Shown here: piece by piece, positions 1-10,286 of the stretch
How positions within the stretch are numbered: the stretch's first letter is position 1
Layout: each line of letters opens with the position of its first letter
NCBI GenBank assembly: GCA_015499985.1
Contig: JAAAUF010000653.1
Span: 1 to 23,773, forward strand
Source of the DNA: Haplosporangium gracile
Taxonomy: Eukaryota; Mortierellomycota; Mortierellomycetes; Mortierellales; Mortierellaceae
DNA: 23,773 bases
Direction: 5' to 3'
Notes under the pieces: model-generated
Seen by the model: only the letters and a program-made list of their open reading frames with translations
What the model was told of the DNA's origin: nothing
The model's database searches: none
Program-made: the position numbers and the translations under genes

Positions 1-2
1 AC

Positions 3-211
3 AAGCGCGTTGAGGAGAAATTGGCAGCTCGCGTTGAGGAGGAAATGGAGGCTCGTGTTGAAGAATTACAATGGATGATGAGTTGATAAAGCTTAACGCT
101 ACTTATCACTTTCATACGGATGATCCTTGCCTAGAAAAAGGCCTTGAAAAAGCCCCTCCCAGAGATTTGACCAAGGCCAGAGAAGTATTGAAAATGGCAG
201 AGAAAGCGTAG
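3..211 (+). pseudogene. 3' end of an unrecognised helical-repeat gene, frame-disrupted
   Basis: The window opens inside a reading frame (codons from position 3) that gives charged helical repeats of the type RVEEKLAA / RVEEEMEA / RVEEL and stops at TGA 84-86. A different frame, open from ATG 71 to TAG 209-211, then gives 46 residues that also look like protein (starts MDDELIKLNATYHF, ends EVLKMAEKA). The two pieces overlap by a few codons and differ by one register. The simplest reading is one C-terminus broken by a single indel near position 70; there is no room for an intron between the frames. A second, independent small ORF is the alternative. The family is not recognised and the 5' part lies outside the window, so no function is assigned. 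Confidence is moderate that this is coding-derived and low that it is a working gene. Confidence 0.4.
6..65 (+). repeat. 24-bp tandem repeat encoding an 8-residue unit
   Basis: Two and a half copies of a 24-bp unit begin at 6, 30 and 54, each starting CGYGTTGARGA and encoding RVEE plus four further residues. The copies keep the reading frame and vary mostly at third positions and in the second half of the unit, as expected for a coding repeat that continues upstream of the window. Confidence 0.6.
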
Positions 212-1449
212 AGATGTAATGTCAATAAAATTTGAAGAAGGAAAGAAAGAAGGAAAGCGATGGATAAAAAAAAAACGCGTCAATGGCTCGTGCGTTGCAC
301 ACGCGTCCAAAAAAAAGACTCTTCCTTCACATAAACGACGGTCTTTTGTTTACTTCACATAAGAGAGAACCAATTACATGTTGTCTTCACATCTGTTCAC
401 CCCTCCTTCGAATTACCAGTGTTGCGGTTTGGGTTTTATTCAATGAAGAAGCACACAAAGTGCGGACGTCACCAATCAGCAGGCATATTAGCCCCTTGGT
501 GGTGTGAAAATAAACATGAGACGCTTTCTTCCCATTGACACACAGATGACTACACCCAAACTTATTACCAGCCTTGAATGACTCCTATTTTCTCTCAGAA
601 ATGAAAATATCTGAGCAAAACTGCGGATTTCCGTGCGGGTATTTTAGGGAGGGTGGTACACGGTGATAATTTGTTCTTTGCACCCAAGGTTACTTCCAAA
701 TAGCCTGTACTTCGACTGCACTACCAAAGTAAAAACACGTTGTGCCTTTTTTTTTTGTTTTGGTTTCCTTTTCTTGGTTGAGGATGAAAAAGTAATTGAC
801 GATAAACAAGAAGTTTTCTGTATCAGTGCTTCTGTTATATCTCCGGAACCACTGAAGGACTTTTTTCATAGTCACTGTAATGATGCTCTGCTACTGTCTT
901 CGTTTTTGCGCTTAGGACCTACAGGAGACAGAAAAGGGGGTAAAAACAGAGACGCCGCGTTCTTGATTAAAGTTTACCTAGTCGTTTGCTTAATTCATTT
1001 GTCGGATTTCTTCCCATGAAAAAAATCTTTTCGTCGGCTTGTTTGCTTTGACTACAAAAGAGAGTTCGCAACTAAGTCTGACGACGGCAAAAAAGTCACC
1101 CTTCTATCCACTCTCCTTTGACAGCCTTGACAGGAAAGCGGCGTCCATTATTCCTTCGAGATCCGAGCATGTCGTCTCAGGCCGGGATGTAATGAGCTTG
1201 CCACTTGTCTAAGAAAAGAGATATCCTTATTCCCTCAATGCGCTCCAATACAAAACATGCAAAAGTAAGAGAGACTAGTCATCTCGCACCCTATTCTTTT
1301 TTTCCCTTCAGTTTCTGCTCCATAAGTTCGCTTAACTGAACGCCGTGTCGTCCTTCCTTTTGTTTTGTTTAGTATAGCTATGGCCAATGATCGAACGCAC
1401 CTTTTTGAGCGCCAGATTACCCGTTTGAGCTTGTTCGTTTCCTGGCTGC
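212..1449. other. Intergenic region, no supported gene
   Basis: There is no convincing coding region here. The longest frames (283-507 and 663-1019) run through T-rich low-complexity DNA, lack the C-ending codon bias of the real genes nearby and resemble no family. Visible items are two ACGCGT hexamers (275-280 and 301-306), homopolymer T runs (for example 750-760) and A-rich runs. The stretch presumably holds the 3' flank of the left-edge gene and distal upstream DNA of the ABC transporter. Confidence 0.6.
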
Positions 1450-1628
1450 AATTTTACTGCGGGCTGCGGGCTGCGGGCTGACCAATTCACACCAAATAAA
1501 AAGGAGGCTCAACAAAGCGGCGTCTCTTTTTTTTTTTTCCTTTTCTTCACTTTACGCACAACGTCCACAAACGACAAACAAACTCACTCCTTTCGTCTAA
1601 GGACAAAGCAACAAAAAAAATCACTCAC
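1450..1628 (+). promoter_or_regulatory. Probable proximal promoter and leader of the ABC transporter gene
   Basis: Immediately upstream of the transporter ATG are a 7-bp tandem repeat (CTGCGGG, 3.4 copies, 1457-1480), a CCAAT box directly after it (1482-1486, about 145 bp before the ATG), an A-rich TATA-like stretch near 1494-1502, and a CT-rich leader with a long T run (about 1521-1555). CCAAT plus a pyrimidine leader is a common fungal promoter arrangement. The transcription start itself cannot be read from sequence. Confidence 0.45.
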
Positions 1629-4600
1629 ATGAGCGTCAACCCTTCCCCATGGAGCACTGAAACCACTACCACCCTTGTTGACACCTCCCTCGTCAACGAC
1701 CCTCACACCTTCTTCACAAACAACACGGCTGATAACCATTCCACTATGACTACAAGATCGGTCGATCCGATGAAGGACTGGATCGACGACATGATGGCCA
1801 ACGGCGGGTTCGCGATATGTCTCGGTTTGCCGGCACTGATCCTCTTTGGCGGATACCTGCACCGCTGCTGGTGGCTCTGTACCCATCGTCGTCCTCACTC
1901 TTATGGAAGGACCGCGTGGATCTTTTGGCCAACCCAGCTCTTGCTTGCCACTGGGTGTGCATCGCTTTTGATGCTCTTGGAGATCCTTCTGAAAAGTCCC
2001 TATGACTCGAACGGTCTTTTACTGTCTGCCTGTGCTCTGCTTCTCACTTCTGTAATTGTTGCTTTTGCGAATAATTGCTTATTTGTTTCACTCACTTTTT
2101 TCCCGAATGTATGATTCATTTCGACGTCTAGTAATCCTAATTGCTTTTTTCCTTTGACAATTAGTTCACGGCGATAGAGTTGAATAAGAGAGAACACAAA
2201 TACGAGATCCGATCGTCAAACACTCTCTTCGTCGGATATATCATTACCCTCTTCACCAGCGCCCTCTCCCTCTACATCCTGCGCTCTGACCCTTCCTCCA
2301 ACAACGACAACGAAGCCTCCTTCCATTACCTCAGTGGATTCACCATCTCCCTTGCCTTGGCTTTTGTAATCGAAGCAGCACCCCGATCCAACACCCGTGT
2401 CCAGATCGAAAGCCGTGAGCGCGAAAATCTGTCCGCCTTTGACCAGGCCAACCTCTGCTCCCGATTGGCTTTCCACTTTATCCAAGGTATTGTCTCTGCG
2501 GGTGCCAAGCGGTCCCTGGTCGCCGAAGATATTGAAAACACCATCTCCAAGGACCTGTTGACCCATGGAAGCTACGAGACTGTCTCTGCAGCTTGGGACC
2601 GTGAAGTGTTGCAAGCCAGGGCGGCCAACAGGCAGCCGTCGTTGATGCGAGCGGGTTTGCGGGCGTACTGGCGTCGGATTTCAAAGTTCTTGATCATTCG
2701 TGTCGTCGCTACTGCTATCGGATTCTATCCCACCGTGCTTTTTGGATACCTGCTCCAGTTCTTTGTCGACTACCACAAGGCCCCCAAGGAAGGACGCGAA
2801 CAACCCACGGTCGCCTATGGACTCATCATCGCCACGGGTATGCTGGTGGCATCCCTCGCATCCTCGGTCCTGACGGCTCTCAACCTCCATGGTCTGTACG
2901 AAATTGGAAACCAGCTGCGTGCCGGAACTGTGGCGATGATCTATCGCAAATCCCTTCGTCTCTCCCCGCAGGCACGTCATAAGTCAACTCTGGGCGAGAT
3001 TACCAACCATATGGCGGTCGATGCCGAGAAATGGATCTCCAGTACGTTCTTCTTGCCATTCCTGATCCTGGTCCCCGTTGAGTTGATCATTGGCGGATAC
3101 TTGCTTTACAAGACTCTGGGATGGTCGCTTCTGGCGGGTCTGGCGGTGTTTTGTATTATTACGCCGATCCAGGGCAAGATGGCGACATTTATGAGCGGGT
3201 TTGAGGATGAAAAGTTGGAGAAGATGGATGCTCGTCTAGGTGTCATGACTGAGATCTTGTCCAACATCAAAATCGTTAAACTCTACGGCTGGTAAATCCT
3301 GTTTGCTCTGTTGTGTAATATTTTTGATTTCATGCTTGCATGCTCTAGGTTACTTACGAACATTACTTTTACACATGATAACGATAGGGAGGATGCGTTC
3401 CGGAAGAAGGTCGACGAAAAACGAGCCGAAGAACTGCACTCCGAGAAAATGCTCGCCACCATTCGGTCTATCTTGACGATCGTCTTCTCCTCCATCACCC
3501 TCCTCATGTCCCTCGCCACCTTTGGCGTCTATGCCGTCTACGGTGGACCCAACTTCACCCCGGGAAAGATGACCTCACAAGTCGTCTTTGTGAGCATTGC
3601 CCTGTTTACGAGGTTGAACCGACCCCTTGGCATAATTGCTCATATGGTCTCGCAGACCATTTCGATCTTGATTGGTGCCAGACGTATTCAGAACTTTTTG
3701 TTATTGGAGGAGATTGACTCTTCGATTGTTCAGCGCTTTGACCGTCAGTCGTCCGGTTCCAACTCTCCCAAGAAGAAGGGTCCTAAGTCTGCGTCGATCG
3801 ATATTGAAAATGGAACTTTTACATGGGAGCAGGAGGTCGTCCCTGCCGCTGCCTCATCAGGTCTGGATCTCAAAACACCCCTTACTGACGCCGATGGAGA
3901 ACGTCAACCACTCCTGTCAGGATCCAAGTCTTCCCCCTTCTCATCGGCACCCGCAACGCCCGGTCGCCCAACACTCGCCAACATCACGCTCCAGATCCCC
4001 GAGGGCCACCTCACCGCCGTCGTCGGTCGCATCGGCCAAGGCAAGTCGTCCCTCATCAGCGCACTCATGGGTGAGATGTACAAGAAACAAGGCACCATCA
4101 AGGTCTATGGTGACTTGGCCTATGTGCCCCAACAGCCATGGATCCTCAACGCGACTGTCCAAGAAAATATTACGTTCGGAAAGCAGTTTGATCAAGACCT
4201 CTACGACCGGATCGTATTTGCGTCCGGCCTGAGGCCAGATCTGGAGATGCTCCCAGCGGGTGATCAGACCGAGATTGGAGAGCGCGGGATTAACTTGTCG
4301 GGTGGGCAGAAGCAACGTGTCTCGCTTGCGCGTGCGGCGTACCAGGATGCGGATATTTATCTTCTTGACGATCCGTTGAGTGCGGTGGATGCACATGTGG
4401 ACCAGCACTTGTGGCAGCAACTGATCGGACCTGAGGGATTGCTCAAGGACAAGACGCGCGTTTTGGTGACTCATGGGATCCATCATTTGGAGGAAGTCGA
4501 TCAGATCGTGGTGTTGAAGGATGGGATGGTCTCAGAGATGGGTGATTACCAGCATTTGAATAAGGCTCAAGGGGCTTTCTATCAGCTGATGAAGGAGTAT

Positions 4601-6798
4601 TCTGTCGCGCACAAGTCTTCATCGTCGGGCAAGAAGCATCACAGCAAGGATGCGACGGCGGTTGAGGCGGACGTTGATAGTGAGCGGGACACGATTGTTG
4701 GAGACGACTCTCGGCTGGATGGGGAAGATGGCAAGAAAAAGAATGTGGGTGAGGGGGAAGACAAGGATGACGGTGATGAGAAGGATGGAGAGCTAATTGC
4801 GGAGGAAACTATGGTTGACGGGAAAGTCAGCTGGAAGGTCGCTATGGCCTATACCCGCGCTGTGTAAGTGTCTTCTCTAGTTGTTCTCTCTGCCCTTGGT
4901 GCGATTTTGTTTCCATGATCAGTTTTACGATCAAAATTTTTAATCAGGGTGAAGTAACTCACGCGTTGATCTCTCTTTTTGTTGTACATGTCAATAGGAC
5001 GTTGAAGAACGTGTTCTTCTGTGTCTCCCTCTTCATCGGCGGACAAGCTTGCCAAATTGCCACAAACTTCTGGCTTCGCTACTGGATCCTTGACATGGAA
5101 TCTAAAGAAGCTAACCCCTCCGCTTCCTCCTCCCCTACTCATTCGACATCCTACTACCTCTATGGATACGGGATCCTCATCCTTGCATTCGTGATCATGG
5201 ACGTCCTGGTCAATTACACCTCCGAAGTCATTTGCGGCATCAAAGCCTCTCGAACCATCCACAACACCCTCATCACTCGCGTCCTCCGGCTTCCCATGTC
5301 TTTCTTTGACACCACGCCCATGGGCCGAATCATTAACCGGTTTTCGTCGGATATGAACGCAATTGATTCGCAGTTGCCAGAGGAGTGTAATGACCTGTTG
5401 GCGTTTACTATGCTTATTGGAGGGAGTCTTTTGGTAATTGCTTATTCGACACCGGCGTTTTTGTTTACTTTTCCGCCGTTGGTTTTCGCGTATGTGGTTG
5501 TGCAGGATTATTTTATCAAGGCTTCGGCGGCGTTGAGGAGGTTGCATTCTGTGGCCAAGAGTCCATTATATCAGCATTTTTCGGAGACGCTGGCGGGTAT
5601 TTCGACGATTCGTGTTATGCGGGGGCAGACACAGCGGTTCATCCTCGAGAATGAGAGCAAGACGGATGTTACGGTAAACAGGACCAACGTAATTCAACTT
5701 GTCAACCGGTGGCTACAGATCCGGGTTGAGCTTATGGGTGGGTTGATTGTCTTTTTTGCCGCCGCGCTCGCTGTCCTGAACGCTGATTCGCTCGACCCTT
5801 CCTTGGTCGGACTCGCGTTGACGTATGCATTGAGTATGGTCACGTTCATCAACGCCCTCGTCCGAACCTTCAGCGAGGTTCAAAACCTGTTGATCTCCGT
5901 CGAGCGTGTCTTGGAGTACTCTGAAAACCCGATCGAAGCCCCTGTTGACACTGGTGTTCAGTTGCCACCAAATTGGCCCGAGCACGGTCGAGTAGTCTTC
6001 AAGAACTATTCGGCGCGCTACCGCGAGGGACTGGATCTGGTCGTCAAGGATATTTCATTCACCGTTGAGCCTGCAGAGAAGGTCGGAATCGTCGGTCGTA
6101 CAGGAGCTGGCAAATCGTCACTCACGTTGGCGCTCTTCAGAATCATTGAGGCTGCTGACAGTTACTGGGCTCTGGCCAGCGACCCCACCGCAGAGCACAA
6201 CTCTCCCCTTGAGTCCACCATGTTTGCATCCAACTCTGGCGGATCAATCGAAATCGACGGGATCGACATCTCCACCCTCGGCCTCCGTGGCCTCCGTCAA
6301 CGCCTCGCCATCATCCCGCAGGACCCAACCCTCTTTGCAGGAACCCTCCGCCAGAACCTTGACCCCTTTTCGACCCTCCCCGACTCTGATCTCTGGCAAG
6401 CTCTCGACCGGGCCCACCTCAAATCCCACATCTCCACCCTCCCGGGCGGACTCTCCTTTGAAGTCCTGCCAAACGGCGAGAACTTCTCCGTCGGCCAACG
6501 TTCGCTCATCTGTCTCGCCCGCGCACTCCTCCGCAAGACAAAAGTCCTAGTCTTGGATGAAGCTACAGCGGCGGTAGATGTAGAGACGGACGATTTGATT
6601 CAGAAGACGATCCGGAAGGAGTTTGCGGATAGGACGATCTTGACGATTGCGCACAGGATCAAAACGGTGATGGATTCGGATAAGATTTTGGTTTTGGAGA
6701 AGGGGGAGGTGAAGGAGTTTGAACGACCGAAGGTGTTGTTGGAGAGGAAGAGTGGGTCGTTGTTCTATAGCCTTGCTCAACAAGCTGGCGAGATTTGA
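1629..6798 (+). CDS. ABCC-family (MRP/Ycf1-like) full-length ABC transporter, four exons
   Basis: This is an ATP-driven membrane exporter of the ABCC type, whose members move organic anions and glutathione conjugates across vacuolar or plasma membranes; the substrate here is unknown. Exons are 1629-2108 (or -2051), 2165-3291, 3388-4863 and 4998-6798. The introns are 2109-2164 (GTATGA, CTAAT branch at 2137-2141; alternative donor 2052), 3292-3387 (GTAAAT) and 4864-4997 (GTAAGT). The product is 1627 aa (1608 with the alternative donor). An S/T-rich N-terminus with NNT and NHS sequons precedes a TMD0 block (helices near 61-76, 96-121 and 128-150). Then come the L0 linker (AxLCSRL...), TMD1 (KLYGWEDAF joined exactly across intron 2), NBD1, TMD2 and NBD2. 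NBD1 has Walker A GRIGQGKSS (about 749), LSGGQ (839), Walker B LLDDP (861-865) and an H-loop His (about 898). NBD2 has GRTGAGKSS (about 1394), SVGQ (1525), LDEAT with Glu1549, and AHR (His about 1580). The Asp at NBD1's catalytic position is normal for ABCC, so NBD2 is the hydrolytic site. An acidic D/E/K linker follows NBD1. Family assignment is secure; localisation is not. Confidence 0.93.
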
Positions 6799-6947
6799 AA
6801 AAGGAAAAGTGTCACCATAATCATACCATAGAAGTAAAATAATGAAGTTCATATTGTTTTATATAAAAGGCTGTATGTAAAGTATTAACAAGTTGATGTT
6901 TCTGCTGGCGGTCTCCTTAGTTGCCTTCATCTATCCACTCAGATCAT
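6799..6947. terminator. Shared 3' region between convergent genes
   Basis: Only 149 bp separate the stop codons of the transporter (+) and the coiled-coil gene (-). The region is AT-rich and contains a perfect 12-bp palindrome, TTTTATATAAAA (6857-6868), about 60 bp past one stop and 80 bp past the other. It also has AAAATAATG-type A-rich signals (about 6835-6844). No exact AATAAA is seen on the plus strand. The two transcripts probably overlap or end at this shared element; this is inference from layout and composition. Confidence 0.4.
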
Positions 6948-9737
6948 TTAACGGTTCAACATTCTCCGGACATCGGCTTTCAACCTATCAGACTCACTTA
7001 ACGCCTGATCCACATTCCTCGAAACGCTCGAGATACTGCTATTCGCCCTCGTCTGCGCCTCCCGACTTGCTTCCGTGACCACAACCGTCCCGCTCCCCGT
7101 CAAAAGTGCATTCGACCGTGCACTCCCAATGACCGACGTCGCCATGGTTCTCGACCGGATCGACGTCTTGGAAACTGCAGTGTTGCCCATCGCACCCGTA
7201 CCCTTCACACTCGGAGGCAAACCTGCAGCGATTGGGGTTCGTAGACTTGCCGCGGCTGCCAATCGAGAGGAGGGGTTATGGTTGTTGGGTGATGAAGATG
7301 AGCTGCCACGACCGGTGCCGACACTCCCGACAAGAGAACTAGTGGTGGCGCTGATACCATTGGCGGTCGAGGAGACTGTCCTGCTCAAGAAGGGCTTGAC
7401 GGTCGAGACTAGATCCGTGAATGACTCTGTGATGGCTCCGACGGCAAGTGTGGCAGTCGAGGGTTGGTTCGAGGAGGCGAGAGGTGGTGAGGAGATGGAG
7501 GTGACAACGCCGTTGGCGTTGGTGACAGGCGCAGAAAGATAGGAGGGGGAAGAGGTCTGGTTATGAAAGTAGGAGCTGCTGCTTTGGCGGTTGAGGCCGT
7601 TGGCGACACCGTTGGATCGCATTTTGCTTTCAAGGATGTGTTGCTTCATGGCTGAGGGGGTCATAGGTGGCTCGACTGGGGTGTTTGAACTACCGCCACC
7701 GCTGATCAAGTTGGCCATGCTGGATGTCGAAATCGCAAGCGAGAGACGTTTAGCCTGGGCACTGGCAGCGCTCAAGGTCTGGCTTGTCCTGGGCGACACG
7801 ACCGTCGATGTGGGAGCCGAAGATCCCGCAGATCCAGCAATATGCCCATTTGCTGTAATCGTAGCAGTTGTCTGCAACAGGCTCGGGTTCGTCGACGCAA
7901 TCTCAAACAACATCTCAGACGACGCACCACTGGTCACAGCCTCATGCAGATCGTTTGCAGTCTTGCGCCACTTGTCCTCCCAGTAGACCGAGACCCGTCT
8001 CCACTTCTCGACCTGATTCTGCAGCTCAAGTTTCATAAAATCCTTCTCCATCCTCAGCTTGCGGTTCCAGTCCTGGGCCTTGGATCGGTCGAGCCGCTCC
8101 TTGTCGACCTGGTTGTTGTGCTCCTCCTGGATCTTCTCCAACAGGACTCGGAACTCAGACCGCAACGTCGTGACGGTGGGGGACTTGATTGGATCGTTGT
8201 TGTTGAACGACTTGATACCGAGCAGCATCGATCGGTAGTGAGTCAACTGGGCCGACAGTTCATTGTTCTTGCGCTTGAGCGTATTGGCCAGCGACTTGGC
8301 CCCAATCGCCTGCACCTGGATATCCATAAAGTGCTGCACAACCGTGTTGTAATCAAAGAGGACAGACTCGAGCTCTCTCCGGATAGTCTTCAACAATCCA
8401 CCGTCAGTCTTGGCAGCCGTGAGCTGCTTCTGTGTGGTGATCAGGACCCGGTCCTTGGCCTCGAAGCGCGCTTTGACGACGTTCATCTCCCTGTCCAGCT
8501 TCTCGTTCTTCTCCAACAACTCCTTGTGTAGAGCCTGGTACTTTGTTGACTCAATCCGGGCACGGTCGAGGTTGCCCTCGAGAGCAGTGACCTTGTCCTG
8601 GAGGTCATACTTCTTCATCTCCAGAGACTCGGCATGGGCCTCCGAGTTGGTCAAGGCGACACGGACATCGTGCAGGGTGACCTCAAAGGCCTCGATACGA
8701 CGCTGCAAGAGTGAGCACTCGACTCGTGCCATCTGAAGGGCATTGTCCAGACGCTGGTTCTCGTTGACGAGGTCCTGGTTGGAAAGCGTCGAGACATCGA
8801 CTCCTGAGGACGAAAGATCGGACGAGAGATCGGTAGTCGAGTTCATGGTATTCTTGACCATGGCGGCAAGACGGGACCGATCAGACTCGAGACTGCTGAC
8901 CTGATCCATCAACCGCAATCGCTCCTTGTCGGGTCGAGCACCAGTCTCCAGACCCTGAGCAAGGAGGGACGAGGTCGAGGTCGAGAGGAGCTCAAACTGG
9001 GCAGCCTTAAGCTTCAGTCTGTTCTTGACCGCCTTCAGTTTCTCAGACCGCTTGGTCCACGCAGCCTTCTCCTTGTCGACCTGAGACAATTTCATCTCAA
9101 CTCTCTTCTTCTCGCCCTCAGTCTCCTCCAACATCAGCTTGAACAACTCCTTCTCAGCTTCAGCCTCCTCCAGCTGATTTTGGAAAGCGACCTTCTCCTT
9201 GGCCGGGTCCTTGGACTTACTCGCCAGCTCTTTATTGACCCTCTCAAGCTCCTCAATCTTGGCCGCACTCTCCTTCTCATTCTCAACCCTCGCGGTCTCG
9301 GACTCAATCAACTGAGCCTTCATCCGCTTGTTCTCCTGCTCAACCAGGTTCAGTTTCGCATCACGGATCCGCTTCTCAGCCATGACCCGGTCCCAATCCT
9401 GCATGATCTGCTCCCACTCCTCGGTCTGGCGGACTTGATGCGAGTACTTGGACAGCCGGTGGTGGAGCTTCTTGGCCGCAGGGAGATCATCAAATGCATC
9501 ATGAAAGTCGTCATTATCGGTATCGGTTTCGTGATCGCGGAAGTAAAGCTTCTCGTCAGAGTCGGCGATAGAGGCTGTGGAAGGGGTGGTGGTGCCGGAC
9601 GATTGATCGAGGACAGTGGAGGTTGAGGGGCCGTTGGTAAGGACGTCGTTTCCGATGGCGACCAGGGCATCGGATAGGTTGAGGGTATCTGTTGTTGTGG
9701 TATTGACTACCTTGGCGGTGGGTGATACTAGGGCCAT
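6948..9737 (-). CDS. Large coiled-coil protein with acidic FFAT-like motif and Ser/Thr-rich C-terminal half
   Basis: Single uninterrupted exon of 929 aa. Residues 1-60 are S/T-rich and disordered. An acidic stretch (about 65-84) contains DFHDAFD at 77-83, which resembles an acidic-tract FFAT motif (binding site for VAP/Scs2 proteins of the ER). Long heptad-rich coiled coil runs from about 105 to 245 and again 270-600, with a break of Ser-rich linker near 295-320. A conserved-looking helical block rich in W, Y and F lies at about 575-600. From about 605 to 880 the chain is low-complexity Ser/Thr/Ala/Gly/Asn, and a short amphipathic helix ends the protein (about 890-929, finishing KADVRRMLNR). 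No catalytic domain, signal peptide or membrane helix is seen. Such architecture suits a scaffold or tether, but no family is recognised, so the function is unassigned. The ATG at 9737 is the first in a frame open for the whole length, and it converges on the ABC gene. Long open frames on the opposite strand are shadows of its biased codons. Confidence 0.85.
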   Translation of the reverse strand: MALVSPTAKVVNTTTTDTLNLSDALVAIGNDVLTNGPSTSTVLDQSSGTTTPSTASIADSDEKLYFRDHETDTDNDDFHDAFDDLPAAKKLHHRLSKYSHQVRQTEEWEQIMQDWDRVMAEKRIRDAKLNLVEQENKRMKAQLIESETARVENEKESAAKIEELERVNKELASKSKDPAKEKVAFQNQLEEAEAEKELFKLMLEETEGEKKRVEMKLSQVDKEKAAWTKRSEKLKAVKNRLKLKAAQFELLSTSTSSLLAQGLETGARPDKERLRLMDQVSSLESDRSRLAAMVKNTMNSTTDLSSDLSSSGVDVSTLSNQDLVNENQRLDNALQMARVECSLLQRRIEAFEVTLHDVRVALTNSEAHAESLEMKKYDLQDKVTALEGNLDRARIESTKYQALHKELLEKNEKLDREMNVVKARFEAKDRVLITTQKQLTAAKTDGGLLKTIRRELESVLFDYNTVVQHFMDIQVQAIGAKSLANTLKRKNNELSAQLTHYRSMLLGIKSFNNNDPIKSPTVTTLRSEFRVLLEKIQEEHNNQVDKERLDRSKAQDWNRKLRMEKDFMKLELQNQVEKWRRVSVYWEDKWRKTANDLHEAVTSGASSEMLFEIASTNPSLLQTTATITANGHIAGSAGSSAPTSTVVSPRTSQTLSAASAQAKRLSLAISTSSMANLISGGGSSNTPVEPPMTPSAMKQHILESKMRSNGVANGLNRQSSSSYFHNQTSSPSYLSAPVTNANGVVTSISSPPLASSNQPSTATLAVGAITESFTDLVSTVKPFLSRTVSSTANGISATTSSLVGSVGTGRGSSSSSPNNHNPSSRLAAAASLRTPIAAGLPPSVKGTGAMGNTAVSKTSIRSRTMATSVIGSARSNALLTGSGTVVVTEASREAQTRANSSISSVSRNVDQALSESDRLKADVRRMLNR

Positions 9738-10097
9738 TGGTATATATGTGGTTTTTGTTTTTTACGCTTTCCGTTCAGCGTCTTTGCGAGTGTTTTCAAT
9801 CGATCGGAGTGTTGATGGTTGTTTCTCGCTGTCTTACTCTCTATTAATTTCAGGAACCAAGAGTGAATGATCATTTGTTAGTTATTACGGAAGTCAAGGG
9901 GTCAATTGAACAGCAAGCGGGGTTCACTTTTTTGTATCAAACGTAGGGTTTGAGAGTTGAACGAATGAATGAAGGCCAGTTTGTAGACAGAGAGAGGTCA
10001 TGTACCAAACTTGTTGACTCTGCTCTCAGGATGGAGGTGTGCTCATCGAACAAACGAAAATAGAAGGATGACTAGCGCCAACCATCATCTCGTGGAA

Positions 10098-10122
10098 TGG
10101 AGTGGAGTGGAGTGGAGTGGAG
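10098..10122. repeat. Pentanucleotide microsatellite (TGGAG)5
   Basis: Five perfect TGGAG units follow one imperfect copy (TGGAA, 10093-10097). They lie in the probable 5' leader or leader intron of the minus-strand coiled-coil gene. Length variation between isolates would be expected. Confidence 0.9.
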
Positions 10123-10286
10123 TTATTACCTCTGAAGTGGTGAGTGCGAGAGTTGTGGAGAAGAGGGAGTTTCGACTTGATAAAGAGAACACTTGAGACA
10201 GACGGAGGAAGGAAGGAAAGGAAGAAGGAAGCCTTTTTGAGTGCAAAGGGTAAGGGCAAGGACGGGGCGAGACGGAGGTATAATGT

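Noticed and set aside
283..1019. Two plus-strand frames of 74 and 118 codons
   Set aside because: They are T-rich, unlike local coding composition, with no motif and no supporting promoter or splice pattern.
4849..5547. 232-codon minus-strand frame opposite the ABC transporter
   Set aside because: It is antisense to exon 4 and intron 3 of a secure gene and has no recognisable domain.
7075..9626. Several plus-strand frames of 100-230 codons antisense to the coiled-coil gene
   Set aside because: They are shadows caused by its biased codons and S/T/A-rich tail; the minus-strand frame is open for 929 codons with clear heptads.
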